30,604 bases of DNA from B13-G4 sp030606805 (GCA_030606805.1 JAUWFS010000011.1:1-30604), one strand, 5' to 3'. Positions 15,748 to 23,018 are shown, counted from the first letter of the stretch. A program made the numbers and translations. Notes: generated by a model not told the origin, from the letters alone.

Positions 15748-17889
15748 TTAGGTTAAACCTAAAATTTTTCCACCCTGATAGACACAAAAGGCTGCCGCCC
15801 AGGCTATAGAAGTGCTGTAAACTATACTGAACAAAGTCCATTTCAGGGAACCGGTTTCCCTGCGTATTGTTGCTATTGTTGCGACACAAGGAAGATATAA
15901 CAATACAAAGATCATTAATGAAAGTGCGGAAAGAGACGTCATTTCAGAAGATAAAAGTGCGTTCTTGAGAGCATCCGGCTCATCTGTTTCTTCGGCAGCA
16001 TAGAGTATTCCCAAGGTACTTACTACGATTTCTTTTGCAACAAAACCGGTAAGAAGCGCCACGCTGCCACGCCAGTCTACACCAATGGGAGCAAATACGG
16101 GGGCTATGGCTTTTCCAATACTGCCCATGAAAGATTTTTCAGCTTTTTCGGCTTGTTCAGCCAGTTTAAGTTTTGTAATAGCGGCTTTTTTTTGTTTTTC
16201 CGTAAAAGACGCATTGATTTTATTTATTTCTTCATTATAATCCATTGAATAGTTTATATTGCGTGGAAAAGCTGTGAGCATCCACACAATAACCGAGCCA
16301 ACAAGAATAATACCACCCATTTTTTTCAGGAACATCTTGCTTCTGTCCCACATATGGATAATAAGGCTTTTTATCATTGGAACCCTGTATGGGGGCAGCT
16401 CCATCACAAATGGAGCGTCAGCGCCTTTAAATAGAGTAGAACGGAATAAGCGTCCGGTTATAATTGAGAGAATGATGCCGGTAATATAGATTAAAAATAT
16501 TACAGTTCCTGCTCTGGCGCTGAAAAAGGTGCCGGCAAGCAGAATATATATTGGCAGTTTGGCTGAACAAGACATAAAGGGAGTTATTAGTATTGTAAGG
16601 ATTCTGTCTTTATTGCTCTCAAGAGTACGGGTTGCCATGATTGCCGGGACACTACAGCCAAAGCCCATGAGCATGGGGATAAAGGACTTGCCGTGCAGCC
16701 CTATAAGATGCATTATCTTATCCATCAGAAAAGCCGCTCTTGCCATATAGCCTGTATCTTCAAAAATTGCGATAAATAAGAAAAGTATCAGAATATTTGG
16801 AAGAAAAATTATAACGCTTCCAACACCTGCTATTATTCCGTTTAAGAGAAGCTCTTTAAAAAGACTATCAGGAAGAGAGGTTTCTAAGATTGTCGACAAC
16901 CAGTTGACTCCGCTGTCTAACCATTCCATTGGATAGGATCCGACAACAAAAGTCGTCTGGAACATAATCCATATAAAAAGTATAAAAATAGGGAGCCCGA
17001 CAAATCTGTTCGTAAGGACGAGGTCAACGTTTCTTGAAGTGTCTATGCGCCGTTTTGTTGATTTTGTTACAACCTCCTTTATGATTCCGGCGATAAATCC
17101 ATATCGTTCATCTGTCATTACTATTTCAGGATCATCATCAAAACGGTCCAAAAGATGCTTGCGATACGTCTCGACTTCCCGAAAAATTTCCAGGCTTTTA
17201 TTTCCGGTTTTTTGACGAATGTGTTCTCTAACGATTTTGTCATTTTCGAGAAGCTTTATAGTTGTCCATCTTGTATTATAAGGAAGATTTTGTTCTATGT
17301 GTTCTTCGATGAAGTTTTGAAGTTTTGAGATGGAGTTTTCAATATCGTTGCTGTATTTGACCTTGCGTTTTTGGGAGATCTTTGATTTTGACTTGGCCAA
17401 TTTTATGGCCGCTTTCAGCAAGCTGTCAATGCCTGTATTTTTGTTTCCTATTGTGAAGACTACCGGGACATCTAGAAGCTCAGACAGCTTATTGGCATCA
17501 ATTTTGGTTCCTCGTGAAGTTGCAAGGTCGGCCATATTCAGAGCAAATAAGACCTTGCAGTCAAGTTCTCTTAACTGCGTAGCGAGGTAAAGGCTGCGCT
17601 CAAGGTTGGATGCGTCAATTATATCGATAACAACATCCGGGGATTCTTCAATAACAAAATCACGTGCAACAATTTCTTCTATGGAAAAAGGGGTTAAGCT
17701 GTAAGTTCCGGGAAGATCGATAATTTTAAGATCATGCCCGTATTTACTTACAGAACCTTCTTTTTTTTCAACCGTAACACCCGGCCAGTTCCCGACCTTT
17801 TGTCTTGTTCCGGTAATGTTATTGAATATTGTTGTTTTGCCTGAATTTGGGTTTCCTGCAAGGGCTATTGTAATACTCTTTTTGTGCAT
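15748..17889 (-). CDS. feoB: Ferrous iron transporter FeoB
   Basis: FeoB is the G-protein-coupled inner-membrane Fe(II) permease. From the ATG at 17889 it has 713 residues; an upstream TTG would overlap feoA and lacks support. The N-terminal G domain shows G1 GNPNSGKT (12-19), G2 region NWPGVT (34-39), G3 DLPG (58-61), G4 NMAD (about 118) and a G5-like 'GNKNTGIDSL'. A helical regulatory segment follows (about 165-265). The membrane part includes the two Gate repeats (with VGSVIIFLPNILILFLFI and GFGCSVPAIMATRT) and the C-terminal FeoB_C motif GFVAKEIVVSTLGILY. It lies 13 bases after feoA and directly before the phosphatase gene. Confidence 0.96.
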   Translation of the reverse strand: MHKKSITIALAGNPNSGKTTIFNNITGTRQKVGNWPGVTVEKKEGSVSKYGHDLKIIDLPGTYSLTPFSIEEIVARDFVIEESPDVVIDIIDASNLERSLYLATQLRELDCKVLFALNMADLATSRGTKIDANKLSELLDVPVVFTIGNKNTGIDSLLKAAIKLAKSKSKISQKRKVKYSNDIENSISKLQNFIEEHIEQNLPYNTRWTTIKLLENDKIVREHIRQKTGNKSLEIFREVETYRKHLLDRFDDDPEIVMTDERYGFIAGIIKEVVTKSTKRRIDTSRNVDLVLTNRFVGLPIFILFIWIMFQTTFVVGSYPMEWLDSGVNWLSTILETSLPDSLFKELLLNGIIAGVGSVIIFLPNILILFLFIAIFEDTGYMARAAFLMDKIMHLIGLHGKSFIPMLMGFGCSVPAIMATRTLESNKDRILTILITPFMSCSAKLPIYILLAGTFFSARAGTVIFLIYITGIILSIITGRLFRSTLFKGADAPFVMELPPYRVPMIKSLIIHMWDRSKMFLKKMGGIILVGSVIVWMLTAFPRNINYSMDYNEEINKINASFTEKQKKAAITKLKLAEQAEKAEKSFMGSIGKAIAPVFAPIGVDWRGSVALLTGFVAKEIVVSTLGILYAAEETDEPDALKNALLSSEMTSLSALSLMIFVLLYLPCVATIATIRRETGSLKWTLFSIVYSTSIAWAAAFCVYQGGKILGLT

Positions 17890-17902
17890 TATTAAGGAGT
17901 CT

Positions 17903-18127
17903 CTATAATTTATCAACGGTTATATTTGCAGCTTCTTCAACCCGAAGGGATAAATGATACCCTTTTATAATCAGTTCAAGCGGATCTTTCAATGGCGCAT
18001 ATTTTTCTACGTAAATTTTTGTTCCCTTGGTTAGTCCCATTTCAAGTATCCTTCTGCGCAAGGCTCCATTACCTCCCACATGGACAATTATTCCAGCTTG
18101 CCCCTCTTTCATTTCGCTTAACAACAT
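17903..18127 (-). CDS. feoA: FeoA, small SH3-like partner of FeoB
   Basis: From the ATG at 18127 the protein has 74 residues, the normal size for FeoA; the in-frame extension to 18181 is translated repeat sequence. Motifs seen: LSEMKEGQAGIIVHVGGNGALRRRILEMGLTKG (in parts: 'GQAGIIVHVGG', 'RRRILEMGLTKGTKI') and 'DPLELIIKGYHLSLRVEEA', the FeoA/DtxR-C SH3-like fold. An AAGGGG sequence precedes the start. It helps FeoB function in the cytoplasm. A second FeoA domain exists nearby, fused to Fur (18341-19018), so this cluster has two FeoA modules. Confidence 0.92.
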   Translation of the reverse strand: MLLSEMKEGQAGIIVHVGGNGALRRRILEMGLTKGTKIYVEKYAPLKDPLELIIKGYHLSLRVEEAANITVDKL

Positions 18128-18148
18128 TGTAAAAACCCCTTCAGGCAA

Positions 18149-18304
18149 AATCCGAATATCGAAATCCGAAACTCGAAACAAATCCGAATACCAAATTAAA
18201 AAATGACCAAAACTAAGTAATTGGGAATCGGTGGTTTTTTTTGTTATTGGAGCATTTGTATTTTTGTCATTGTTTCGTATTTCGTGCTTCGGATTTCGAA
18301 TTTC
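18149..18304. repeat. Inverted repeat of ATCCGAA/TTCGGAT units upstream of feoA
   Basis: Left units AATCCGAATATCGAAATCCG and ACTCGAAACAAATCCGAAT face right units TTTCGTATTTCGTGCTTCGG and ATTTCGAATTTC as imperfect inverted repeats about 150 bp across. I know this motif as a dispersed repeat in other genomes. It occupies most of the space where a feoAB promoter and Fur box would be expected; I could not see a convincing Fur box. Confidence 0.6.
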
Positions 18305-18333
18305 TGACCGAAAAACAGGAGGTTTTCGGTCAG
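18304..18333. terminator. Hairpin after the fur-feoA gene
   Basis: CTGACCGAAAA (18304-18314) and TTTTCGGTCAG (18323-18333) form a perfect 11-bp stem, 7 bp after the fur-feoA stop on the minus strand. The loop and right arm (CAGGAGGTTTTCGGTCAG) closely resemble the right end of the 494-650 element (CAGGAGGTTTTCGTTCAG), so it may be a shortened member of that family now serving as an mRNA 3' end. Confidence 0.55.
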
Positions 18334-18340
18334 CTAATAA

Positions 18341-19018
18341 TTAGCTAATCGTCTGAACAATTATCTTCTGCGCCAGTCCGTGTCCGATAGCGTAACGGTT
18401 GCAATCTAAAGCTATAACCATCTGTCCATGTCCGCTGTTGGTAATGATATCAATCTCGTCTCCAATTCTCAGCCCCATGCTTGATAAACGCATGCGTGCA
18501 GTTGATCCTCCAGTAAAATCTTTGATTATGAGTTGTTCACCCTGCTTTGCCATTACAAGGGGCATAAGTTTTAAATGGTCTTTAAGACATTCTGAACAAA
18601 TGCCATAGATTTCCAACTTATGCTGGATCATGTGGAAGCCATAAGCACGGGACACTTGTGTTTGTAAATTTTCAATCTTTTCGTTTTGGAACTCAATAAT
18701 TTTTTTGCATTTTGTACATATCATATGATCGTGATGCTGGCAGAGGTGCCTGTGCTCATACCGTACAGGTCCGCTATTAAATTTGATTTTCTGGGCAAAA
18801 CCAAAGCGGCATATAAGTTTAAGCGTTTCCCTGACAAACTCGGGGTCTAATTCATATCCATTTTCTTTAAGAAGCTGAATTATTCCATTCACGGTAAGGT
18901 GATGTTCAGTTTGCAGAAAGACTTCAAGCACCTTGAATCTATCTTCGAAATCAGAAACATTTTCTTGCTTAAAAAGCTTTTTGAATTGTTCCTTTTCCTG
19001 ATTGTGAACTTGCTTCAT
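18341..19018 (-). CDS. Fur-family metalloregulator fused to a C-terminal FeoA domain
   Basis: The 225-residue protein has two parts. Residues 1-150 are Fur-like: a winged helix ('FLQTEHHLTVNGIIQLL', 'ETLKLICRFGFAQKIKF') and a dimerisation/metal part with YEHRHLCQHHDHMICTKC (His95-His98 region, Cys101-x2-Cys104) and a second CxxC (CSEC, 141-144), the structural zinc site of Fur. Residues about 152-225 are a FeoA-type SH3-like domain (GEQLIIKDFTGGSTARMRL, SSMGLRIGDEIDII, DCNRYAIGHGLAQKI). It should sense iron and bind DNA; the FeoA part may contact FeoB or mimic the DtxR C-terminal SH3 domain. It follows the zinc-ribbon gene by 15 bp and precedes feoAB. Confidence 0.88.
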   Translation of the reverse strand: MKQVHNQEKEQFKKLFKQENVSDFEDRFKVLEVFLQTEHHLTVNGIIQLLKENGYELDPEFVRETLKLICRFGFAQKIKFNSGPVRYEHRHLCQHHDHMICTKCKKIIEFQNEKIENLQTQVSRAYGFHMIQHKLEIYGICSECLKDHLKLMPLVMAKQGEQLIIKDFTGGSTARMRLSSMGLRIGDEIDIITNSGHGQMVIALDCNRYAIGHGLAQKIIVQTIS

Positions 19019-19033
19019 GTTAATTCCTTGCCC

Positions 19034-19279
19034 TTATCTGGAGTGGCCGGGTATTTCATAAGTAGTACATGAGCCGGTCGAGCAAGTCCTTGTTGTGGCG
19101 CTTAGTTTATTGCTGGAATCAGAGCTGTCTCCCATTGCAAAATTAGTAGAGCTGATGATTCGTTCAAAATCCTCTGATTTACATTCGGGACATTTAAGTT
19201 CAACCTCCTCATCGTTATTCATAACAAGCATCTCAAAATAAGTCTGGCATTTTAGACACTTAAATTCATAAATAGGCAT
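19034..19279 (-). CDS. FmdB-family zinc-ribbon protein
   Basis: An 81-residue protein opening MPIYEFKCLKCQTYFEM with a second CxxC (KCPECKS) 15-20 residues later, the FmdB/Zn-ribbon 8 pattern that binds one zinc. The tail is Ser/Thr-rich with two more cysteines (TRTCSTGSCTTYEI). FmdB proteins are proposed regulators, but for most members the role is unknown. It has AAGGAG before its ATG and lies 15 bp upstream of fur-feoA, so the two are one transcript. Reading from the kinase upstream is possible but crosses a repeat (19302-19370). Confidence 0.85.
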   Translation of the reverse strand: MPIYEFKCLKCQTYFEMLVMNNDEEVELKCPECKSEDFERIISSTNFAMGDSSDSSNKLSATTRTCSTGSCTTYEIPGHSR

Positions 19280-19301
19280 TTTTTACTCCTTAAAAAATAG
19301 T

Positions 19302-19370
19302 AACGGTTTACGGTTGTCGGTTGATCAAAACATAAAACTGTTAACTGTAAACCGACAACCGTAAACCGAT
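19302..19370. repeat. AACCGTAAACC-type palindromic repeat, copy 2 (inverted relative to copy 1)
   Basis: AACGGTTTACGGTTGTCGG and CCGACAACCGTAAACCG flank a TTGATCAAAAC centre. Its complement has the same order of parts as 15037-15104. The arms here are CCGACAACCGTAAACCG rather than tandem CCGTAAA, so the two copies differ mainly in the arm repeats, which stay self-complementary within each copy. Confidence 0.65.
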
Positions 19371-19373
19371 AAC

Positions 19374-19967
19374 TTACAGTTTAAGATATTTTAACAGGGC
19401 ATTTTTTACGGTTAAGGCGTTTTTTTGAGCTATATTTTTACTGTTGTCAATAATAATTTCTGCAAGAGGGTTTTCTTCATATGGAATATCAACCCCTATC
19501 ACCTTGCCCAAATCTTCAAACTTTGAGCCCTTTTGCTTTCTTTCCAAAGCCCGAAGGTACATTTGCGAAACAATATGACCTTTTTTGCGTTTAGATTCCC
19601 GTTCTATACATACTGAAAGAGGGCATTTTATCATTACCTCCGCAAAACGCTTGATTTTTTTTCTGGCATTATCACGGTATAATCGTTTATGAGCGGTAGC
19701 ATCTATTATGACATTAATCCCATTTTGCACATTTTTCGTTGCAAGATCAACCAGTTTTTTATAGATAAAATCACGTTCGCTATCAGTATATTCCGGTTTA
19801 TTAACATATTTTTTTCGTATTGCATCAAGCTCAATTCGTTTACAGGTTATTCCTTCATCAGCCAGCATATCATATACAAGCTTTGATATTTTACTTTTGC
19901 CTGAACCAGGAAGCCCTGTAAACCACGCAGCCCAGCCTTTAGGGCTCGCTAAAAAATAACTTGGCAT
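19374..19967 (-). CDS. APS-kinase-like P-loop kinase with altered substrate motif
   Basis: A 197-residue P-loop protein that resembles adenylylsulfate kinase (CysC), which phosphorylates APS to PAPS. Seen: FTGLPGSGKSKISKLVYDML (Walker A GLPGSGKS, 18-25), then 'TCKRIELDAIRKKY' where CysC normally has 'LDGDNVR', a 'INVIIDATAHKRLYRDNAR' segment in place of the usual 'AFISPYRADR', and a C-terminal helix 'KNALTVKNALLKYLKL'. The altered DGD motif means APS may not be the substrate; another small molecule or nucleotide is possible. It follows the phosphotransferase gene, from which it is separated by a 133-base loop between the arms of a perfect inverted repeat (19942-20120). That repeat includes codons 2-9 of this gene. 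Kinase fold sure, substrate unsure. Confidence 0.72.
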   Translation of the reverse strand: MPSYFLASPKGWAAWFTGLPGSGKSKISKLVYDMLADEGITCKRIELDAIRKKYVNKPEYTDSERDFIYKKLVDLATKNVQNGINVIIDATAHKRLYRDNARKKIKRFAEVMIKCPLSVCIERESKRKKGHIVSQMYLRALERKQKGSKFEDLGKVIGVDIPYEENPLAEIIIDNSKNIAQKNALTVKNALLKYLKL

Positions 19968-20120
19968 TTTTGCATCCCAACTTCACCATATCTTTAATCG
20001 ATCTTCAATCACAAAAGTCCTCGAAATAGCTCGCTATTCCTGCGGTTTTGCTCAATCAGATCAATTAAATCTACGGCAAATTTGAGCGCAAATTCTACCA
20101 AGTTATTTTTTAGCGAGCCC
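19942..20120 (-). repeat. Perfect 23-bp inverted repeat joining the phosphotransferase 3' end to the kinase start
   Basis: The arm at 20098-20120 begins right after the stop codon of the phosphotransferase. Its exact reverse complement at 19942-19964 lies directly after the kinase ATG (19965-19967), coding for its residues 2-9. The loop is 133 bases. In a shared minus-strand mRNA the stem would end next to the AUG. The loop also holds a dispersed repeat (20019-20045). It could control translation or record a local inverted duplication. Confidence 0.8.
20019..20045. repeat. Short dispersed repeat, second copy (CGAAATAGCTCGCTATTCC)
   Basis: CCTCGAAATAGCTCGCTATT contains the hairpin AATAGC-TC-GCTATT. 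It is the reverse-oriented relative of 1631-1656. It lies in the loop of the 23-bp inverted repeat between the two kinase genes. Confidence 0.5.
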
Positions 20121-21215
20121 TTATTCGAGATATTTGTTGATTTCATCTATATTCACGGTATCTGTTGCCAAAATGTTTTTTGTGAAGTTAAAAAGCTTTT
20201 TGCGTACATCTGCAGGATGGTTTGGATACCATTCAGGAGAAGCTATTACAAGACATCTGAAAGCATAAAAAGGTTGAATAACTTTAAAAATTTCCTGATC
20301 TTTTGTCTTTTTTAGATAGGTTTCTATAAAAATATCGTGCAGTTTTTTATATTCACCATGTAATTTGCCGTGCTTTAAGAGAGAATAAAGCAGATAATTG
20401 ATGCTCAATGTGGAAACATCGTCCGCTGCTTCGCCGTATTCTCCCCTGCTTCTGTCAAATGTCGAGAAATCGGTTCCTTCTCGAAATTTGATATTCCACG
20501 GATGAAAATCACCATGTTCGCGGCACAGGCGGTGGGTATATTGTTTTAGCTTCCAGCGCCATTCAACGCAAAGCTTTTCAATATCACAAAAAGCAGCATC
20601 TGAGAAAAATTCATAATTTTCCGGGTATCCATCAACAATTCCCATTATGCATTCGCCATGCCCAAGAAGCTCCCTAAGTTTTCTTGTATAAAGATCCGGC
20701 GCATCTTTTTTTTCACTGTGAATTTCTGCAAGATAGTCGCCAAGCATCTTTGCTCTTTCTATATCAAGATCGGTTAGGGTCTCGGTTTTAAGGCGCTTTA
20801 AATCTAAAAAGTAGTCAGTTCCTTCGACTTTTTCCGTGAGTAAAAAAAAGATGTTTGCATCTCGAACAGAATGAGCTGTCCCTTCAGGGTTGAAATATCC
20901 GACATCCAGGGGATGGGCGTGTTTGGGAAGGCGTTGGCCGGCATCATACTGAAACATCAAAACGTTAGCTCTGTCCCACAGATACTGGTGTCCGTATTTA
21001 TCTTTTCGCATTGTAGAAAATACGACCGAGCGGTCTTTACCTTCTTTGCGAAATGTAACCAGAAATGTATCTCCATAGCCTAATTTTTTTATTGTATCAG
21101 TAAAGCTTCCAAGCTTTTTGACTCCAAGAAGTTCAACTTTTCCGCCAAAACGTTCTTCCAAATATTTTTTTACCGCATCTGTCTTAACAGGAATATTTAT
21201 CAGTTTATCAATCAT
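20121..21215 (-). CDS. APH-fold phosphotransferase (aminoglycoside/choline kinase superfamily)
   Basis: A 364-residue cytoplasmic kinase of the APH superfamily. The Brenner motif is clear: CREHGDFHPWNIKF (His234-Gly-Asp236, Asn241), followed by the metal-binding Asp in 'FSTFDRSRGEYGEAADDVSTL' (Asp254 region). The N-terminal lobe has 'GYGDTFLVTFRKEGKDRSVVF' strands. Such enzymes phosphorylate small molecules or sugars; an antibiotic target is not implied by sequence. Its partner is the APS-kinase-like gene downstream. Pairs or fusions of APH-fold and P-loop kinases are known in other bacteria, so a two-step phosphorylation pathway is plausible. A GAGAG sequence precedes the ATG; a 63-codon ORF lies 39 bp upstream. 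Confidence 0.8.
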   Translation of the reverse strand: MIDKLINIPVKTDAVKKYLEERFGGKVELLGVKKLGSFTDTIKKLGYGDTFLVTFRKEGKDRSVVFSTMRKDKYGHQYLWDRANVLMFQYDAGQRLPKHAHPLDVGYFNPEGTAHSVRDANIFFLLTEKVEGTDYFLDLKRLKTETLTDLDIERAKMLGDYLAEIHSEKKDAPDLYTRKLRELLGHGECIMGIVDGYPENYEFFSDAAFCDIEKLCVEWRWKLKQYTHRLCREHGDFHPWNIKFREGTDFSTFDRSRGEYGEAADDVSTLSINYLLYSLLKHGKLHGEYKKLHDIFIETYLKKTKDQEIFKVIQPFYAFRCLVIASPEWYPNHPADVRKKLFNFTKNILATDTVNIDEINKYLE

Positions 21216-21254
21216 TTTTTTCTCTCATCCGGTAACTGGGGCTCCTTGAGTCCC

Positions 21255-21446
21255 TTAAGCAGAGCGCTTAAATCGGAGACCTGATGTTTTTCGTTTTTTG
21301 AAGGCATTTCTTAACTCAATAAGTGCTCGTATTGTATTATCATTTGCTCGAAGGCGTTCTTCAGGTGTCATTTTTAAAAACATTTCAATTAAACCTTTAT
21401 CTACCCCGATTTGCATATTCTTTTGCTTATCGCTATGTTGCACCAT
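21255..21446 (-). CDS. Small orphan helical protein (antitoxin-like tail motif)
   Basis: A 63-residue, charged, helical product with 'FLKMTPEERLRANDNTIRALIELRNAFKKRK'-type sequence (read in two parts: FLKMTPEERLRANDN and TIRALIELRNAFKK). I recall this motif in small proteins encoded next to nucleotidyltransferase or DUF6036-type genes in mobile defence or toxin-antitoxin pairs, but no such partner is here; upstream is repeat-rich noncoding DNA. It may be the surviving half of a lost pair. The ribosome binding site is weak (GAGGG at 12 bases). Function unknown, coding status moderately likely. Confidence 0.5.
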   Translation of the reverse strand: MVQHSDKQKNMQIGVDKGLIEMFLKMTPEERLRANDNTIRALIELRNAFKKRKTSGLRFKRSA

Positions 21447-21653
21447 TTCGAGTATCTTCCCTCACGTCACTCATTTGGCTCCTTTTCTGCTTTGCCTCTT
21501 TTTTCTTAATGCTCACTAATACGCTCAAACAGTCAGCTATTTTAAATTTAAATGCCCGCCACCTCTGGTTGTTAACAAGTTACTTTTGAGTTTTCAAATT
21601 TCTGATGATTTTCCTTTTAAATACCACACATAAAAAATGCTAACAATAAAAAT

Positions 21654-21749
21654 GTAGAACCCGTTCACGGAACGTTGAAATTAGAAATTTGGCCTTCATG
21701 CTTTTGTACTGTTTTTCCCAATTTCAAGTTTCAAGCCGTGAACGGCTAC
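21654..21749. repeat. Hairpin-bounded repeat containing a 67-bp direct-repeat unit, copy 1
   Basis: CCGTTCACGG (21661-21670) and CCGTGAACGG (21736-21745) are exact inverted ends, extended by GTAG/CTAC. The internal unit 21678-21744 recurs at 21858-21924 with only four differences. Both lie in the 590-bp gene-free stretch 21447-22034, where I see no gene. Repeated contents under different terminal ends imply element-on-element shuffling. Confidence 0.7.
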
Positions 21750-21792
21750 AGAAATTTATATTGTTTGTTAACTCTGAAACATTTGTTATAGA

Positions 21793-21984
21793 TAGTGCCT
21801 GAACGAAAACTATCCAAAGTTGTCATTTCGAGCGGAGCGAAAAATTTTATGACACTAAAATTAGAAATTTGGCCTTCATGCTTTTGTACAGTTCTTACCA
21901 ATTTCAAGTTTCAAGCCGTAAACGAATACAAGATTTCTCCCTTCGGTTGAAATGACAAAAAGAGGGGTTTTCGTTCAGACACTA
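21793..21984. repeat. Palindromic MITE-like element, copy 2 (TAGTGCCTGAACG termini)
   Basis: TAGTGCCTGAACGAAAAC (21793-21810) and GTTTTCGTTCAGACACTA (21967-21984) are inverted repeats with one mismatch and match the ends of 494-650. The contents differ: an inner TGTCATTTCGAGCGGAGCGA / CGGTTGAAATGACA palindrome wraps the second copy of the 67-bp unit (21858-21924). It lies about 50 bp upstream of the exchanger gene. Confidence 0.75.
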
Positions 21985-22034
21985 GATAACTTAGGTGTCA
22001 GTATTTAATGGCTTTATAAATGGAGATTTAAGAG

Positions 22035-23018
22035 ATGGTGCTTGCCTGGGTGTTATTTGTTGTCGGATTGTTGATGCTTTACTATGGAGCGGAATGGCTT
22101 GTAAAAGGAGCGTCCGATCTCGCGCGAAGCCTTGGTTTAACGCCACTGGTTATAGGCTTGACAGTAGTTGCATTCGGCACTTCGGCACCAGAGCTTGTTG
22201 TAAGTATTATTTCGTCTTTTCAAGAAAAGAGCATGATAGCTGTAGGCAATGTTGTGGGAAGCAATATTTGTAACATAGCCCTTGTCCTCGGCCTGTCGTC
22301 TTTATTTATGCCCATTAAAAGTAATGAATCTGTTGTTAAGCGGGATATCCCTATTATGCTCGGAATATCTTTATATCTCCTGCTGATTTCTCTAAATTCT
22401 AAAATAGGAAGGCTTGAGGGGGCTACTCTGTTAGGTGGAATAATTATTTATGTCTGTTTGAACTATTATTATGCGGTAAGAGGAGCTAAACAGGTATCAA
22501 GCGGAGAGAGATTTAGTAAAGGGCTTGCAGCAGAGGACATTGAACACATTCCTTCCAGGGCGAGACAAATTACCTTGATTGTAACGGGAATTCTATTCGT
22601 AGTAGCAGGTGCACAGGTACTCATAGATTCAGCAGTAAAAATTATGCATACATTTGGCATAAGCGAAAAGTTTATTGGACTTACAGTTGTAGCATTCGGA
22701 ACTTCGTTACCGGAACTTGCCACTTCCGTTGTCGCGGCAATAAAAAAGGAGATGGATATCAGCATCGGCAATCTGGTGGGAAGCAATGTTTTCAACATAC
22801 TCGGGGTGCTTGGGGCGGCCTCTCTGGTTAGACCTGTTTTGATCCCGGGTGGTTTTATTCAGAGCGGTTTACTAATTGATTACCTGGTTATGATGTTTAT
22901 TAGTTTTCTTCCCTGGGTAATGATGAGAAAAACAAACACAGTTATGAGAAGAGACGGAATTGTCCTTTTATCCTGCTATGTTGGATACATAGCTCATCTT
23001 ATAGTTAAGGCATTGTAA
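22035..23018 (+). CDS. CaCA-family sodium/calcium exchanger-like antiporter
   Basis: A 327-residue inner-membrane protein with about ten membrane helices and the two inverted alpha repeats that define the family: GLTVVAFGTSAPELVVS (41-57) and GLTVVAFGTSLPELATSVVA (about 215-234). Each continues with a 'GN-[LV]-VGSN-[IV]-[CF]-NI' motif (GNVVGSNICNIALVLG; GNLVGSNVFNILGVLG). The conserved Glu in each alpha repeat lines the ion site. It resembles YrbG, a gene sometimes found near Mla genes, though here they are 9 kb apart. Ca2+ or Na+ exchange is expected from the family; the ion is not proven. GGAG lies nine bases before the ATG. A bidirectional terminator follows at 23083-23116. Confidence 0.93.
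   Translation: MVLAWVLFVVGLLMLYYGAEWLVKGASDLARSLGLTPLVIGLTVVAFGTSAPELVVSIISSFQEKSMIAVGNVVGSNICNIALVLGLSSLFMPIKSNESVVKRDIPIMLGISLYLLLISLNSKIGRLEGATLLGGIIIYVCLNYYYAVRGAKQVSSGERFSKGLAAEDIEHIPSRARQITLIVTGILFVVAGAQVLIDSAVKIMHTFGISEKFIGLTVVAFGTSLPELATSVVAAIKKEMDISIGNLVGSNVFNILGVLGAASLVRPVLIPGGFIQSGLLIDYLVMMFISFLPWVMMRKTNTVMRRDGIVLLSCYVGYIAHLIVKAL

Noticed and set aside
17890..17916. TTG start for feoB upstream of 17889
   Set aside because: It overlaps feoA and adds residues not typical before the FeoB G1 motif.
18128..18303. Fur box upstream of feoA
   Set aside because: The region is filled by ATCCGAA-type repeats and no stretch resembles the 19-bp Fur consensus well enough to report.
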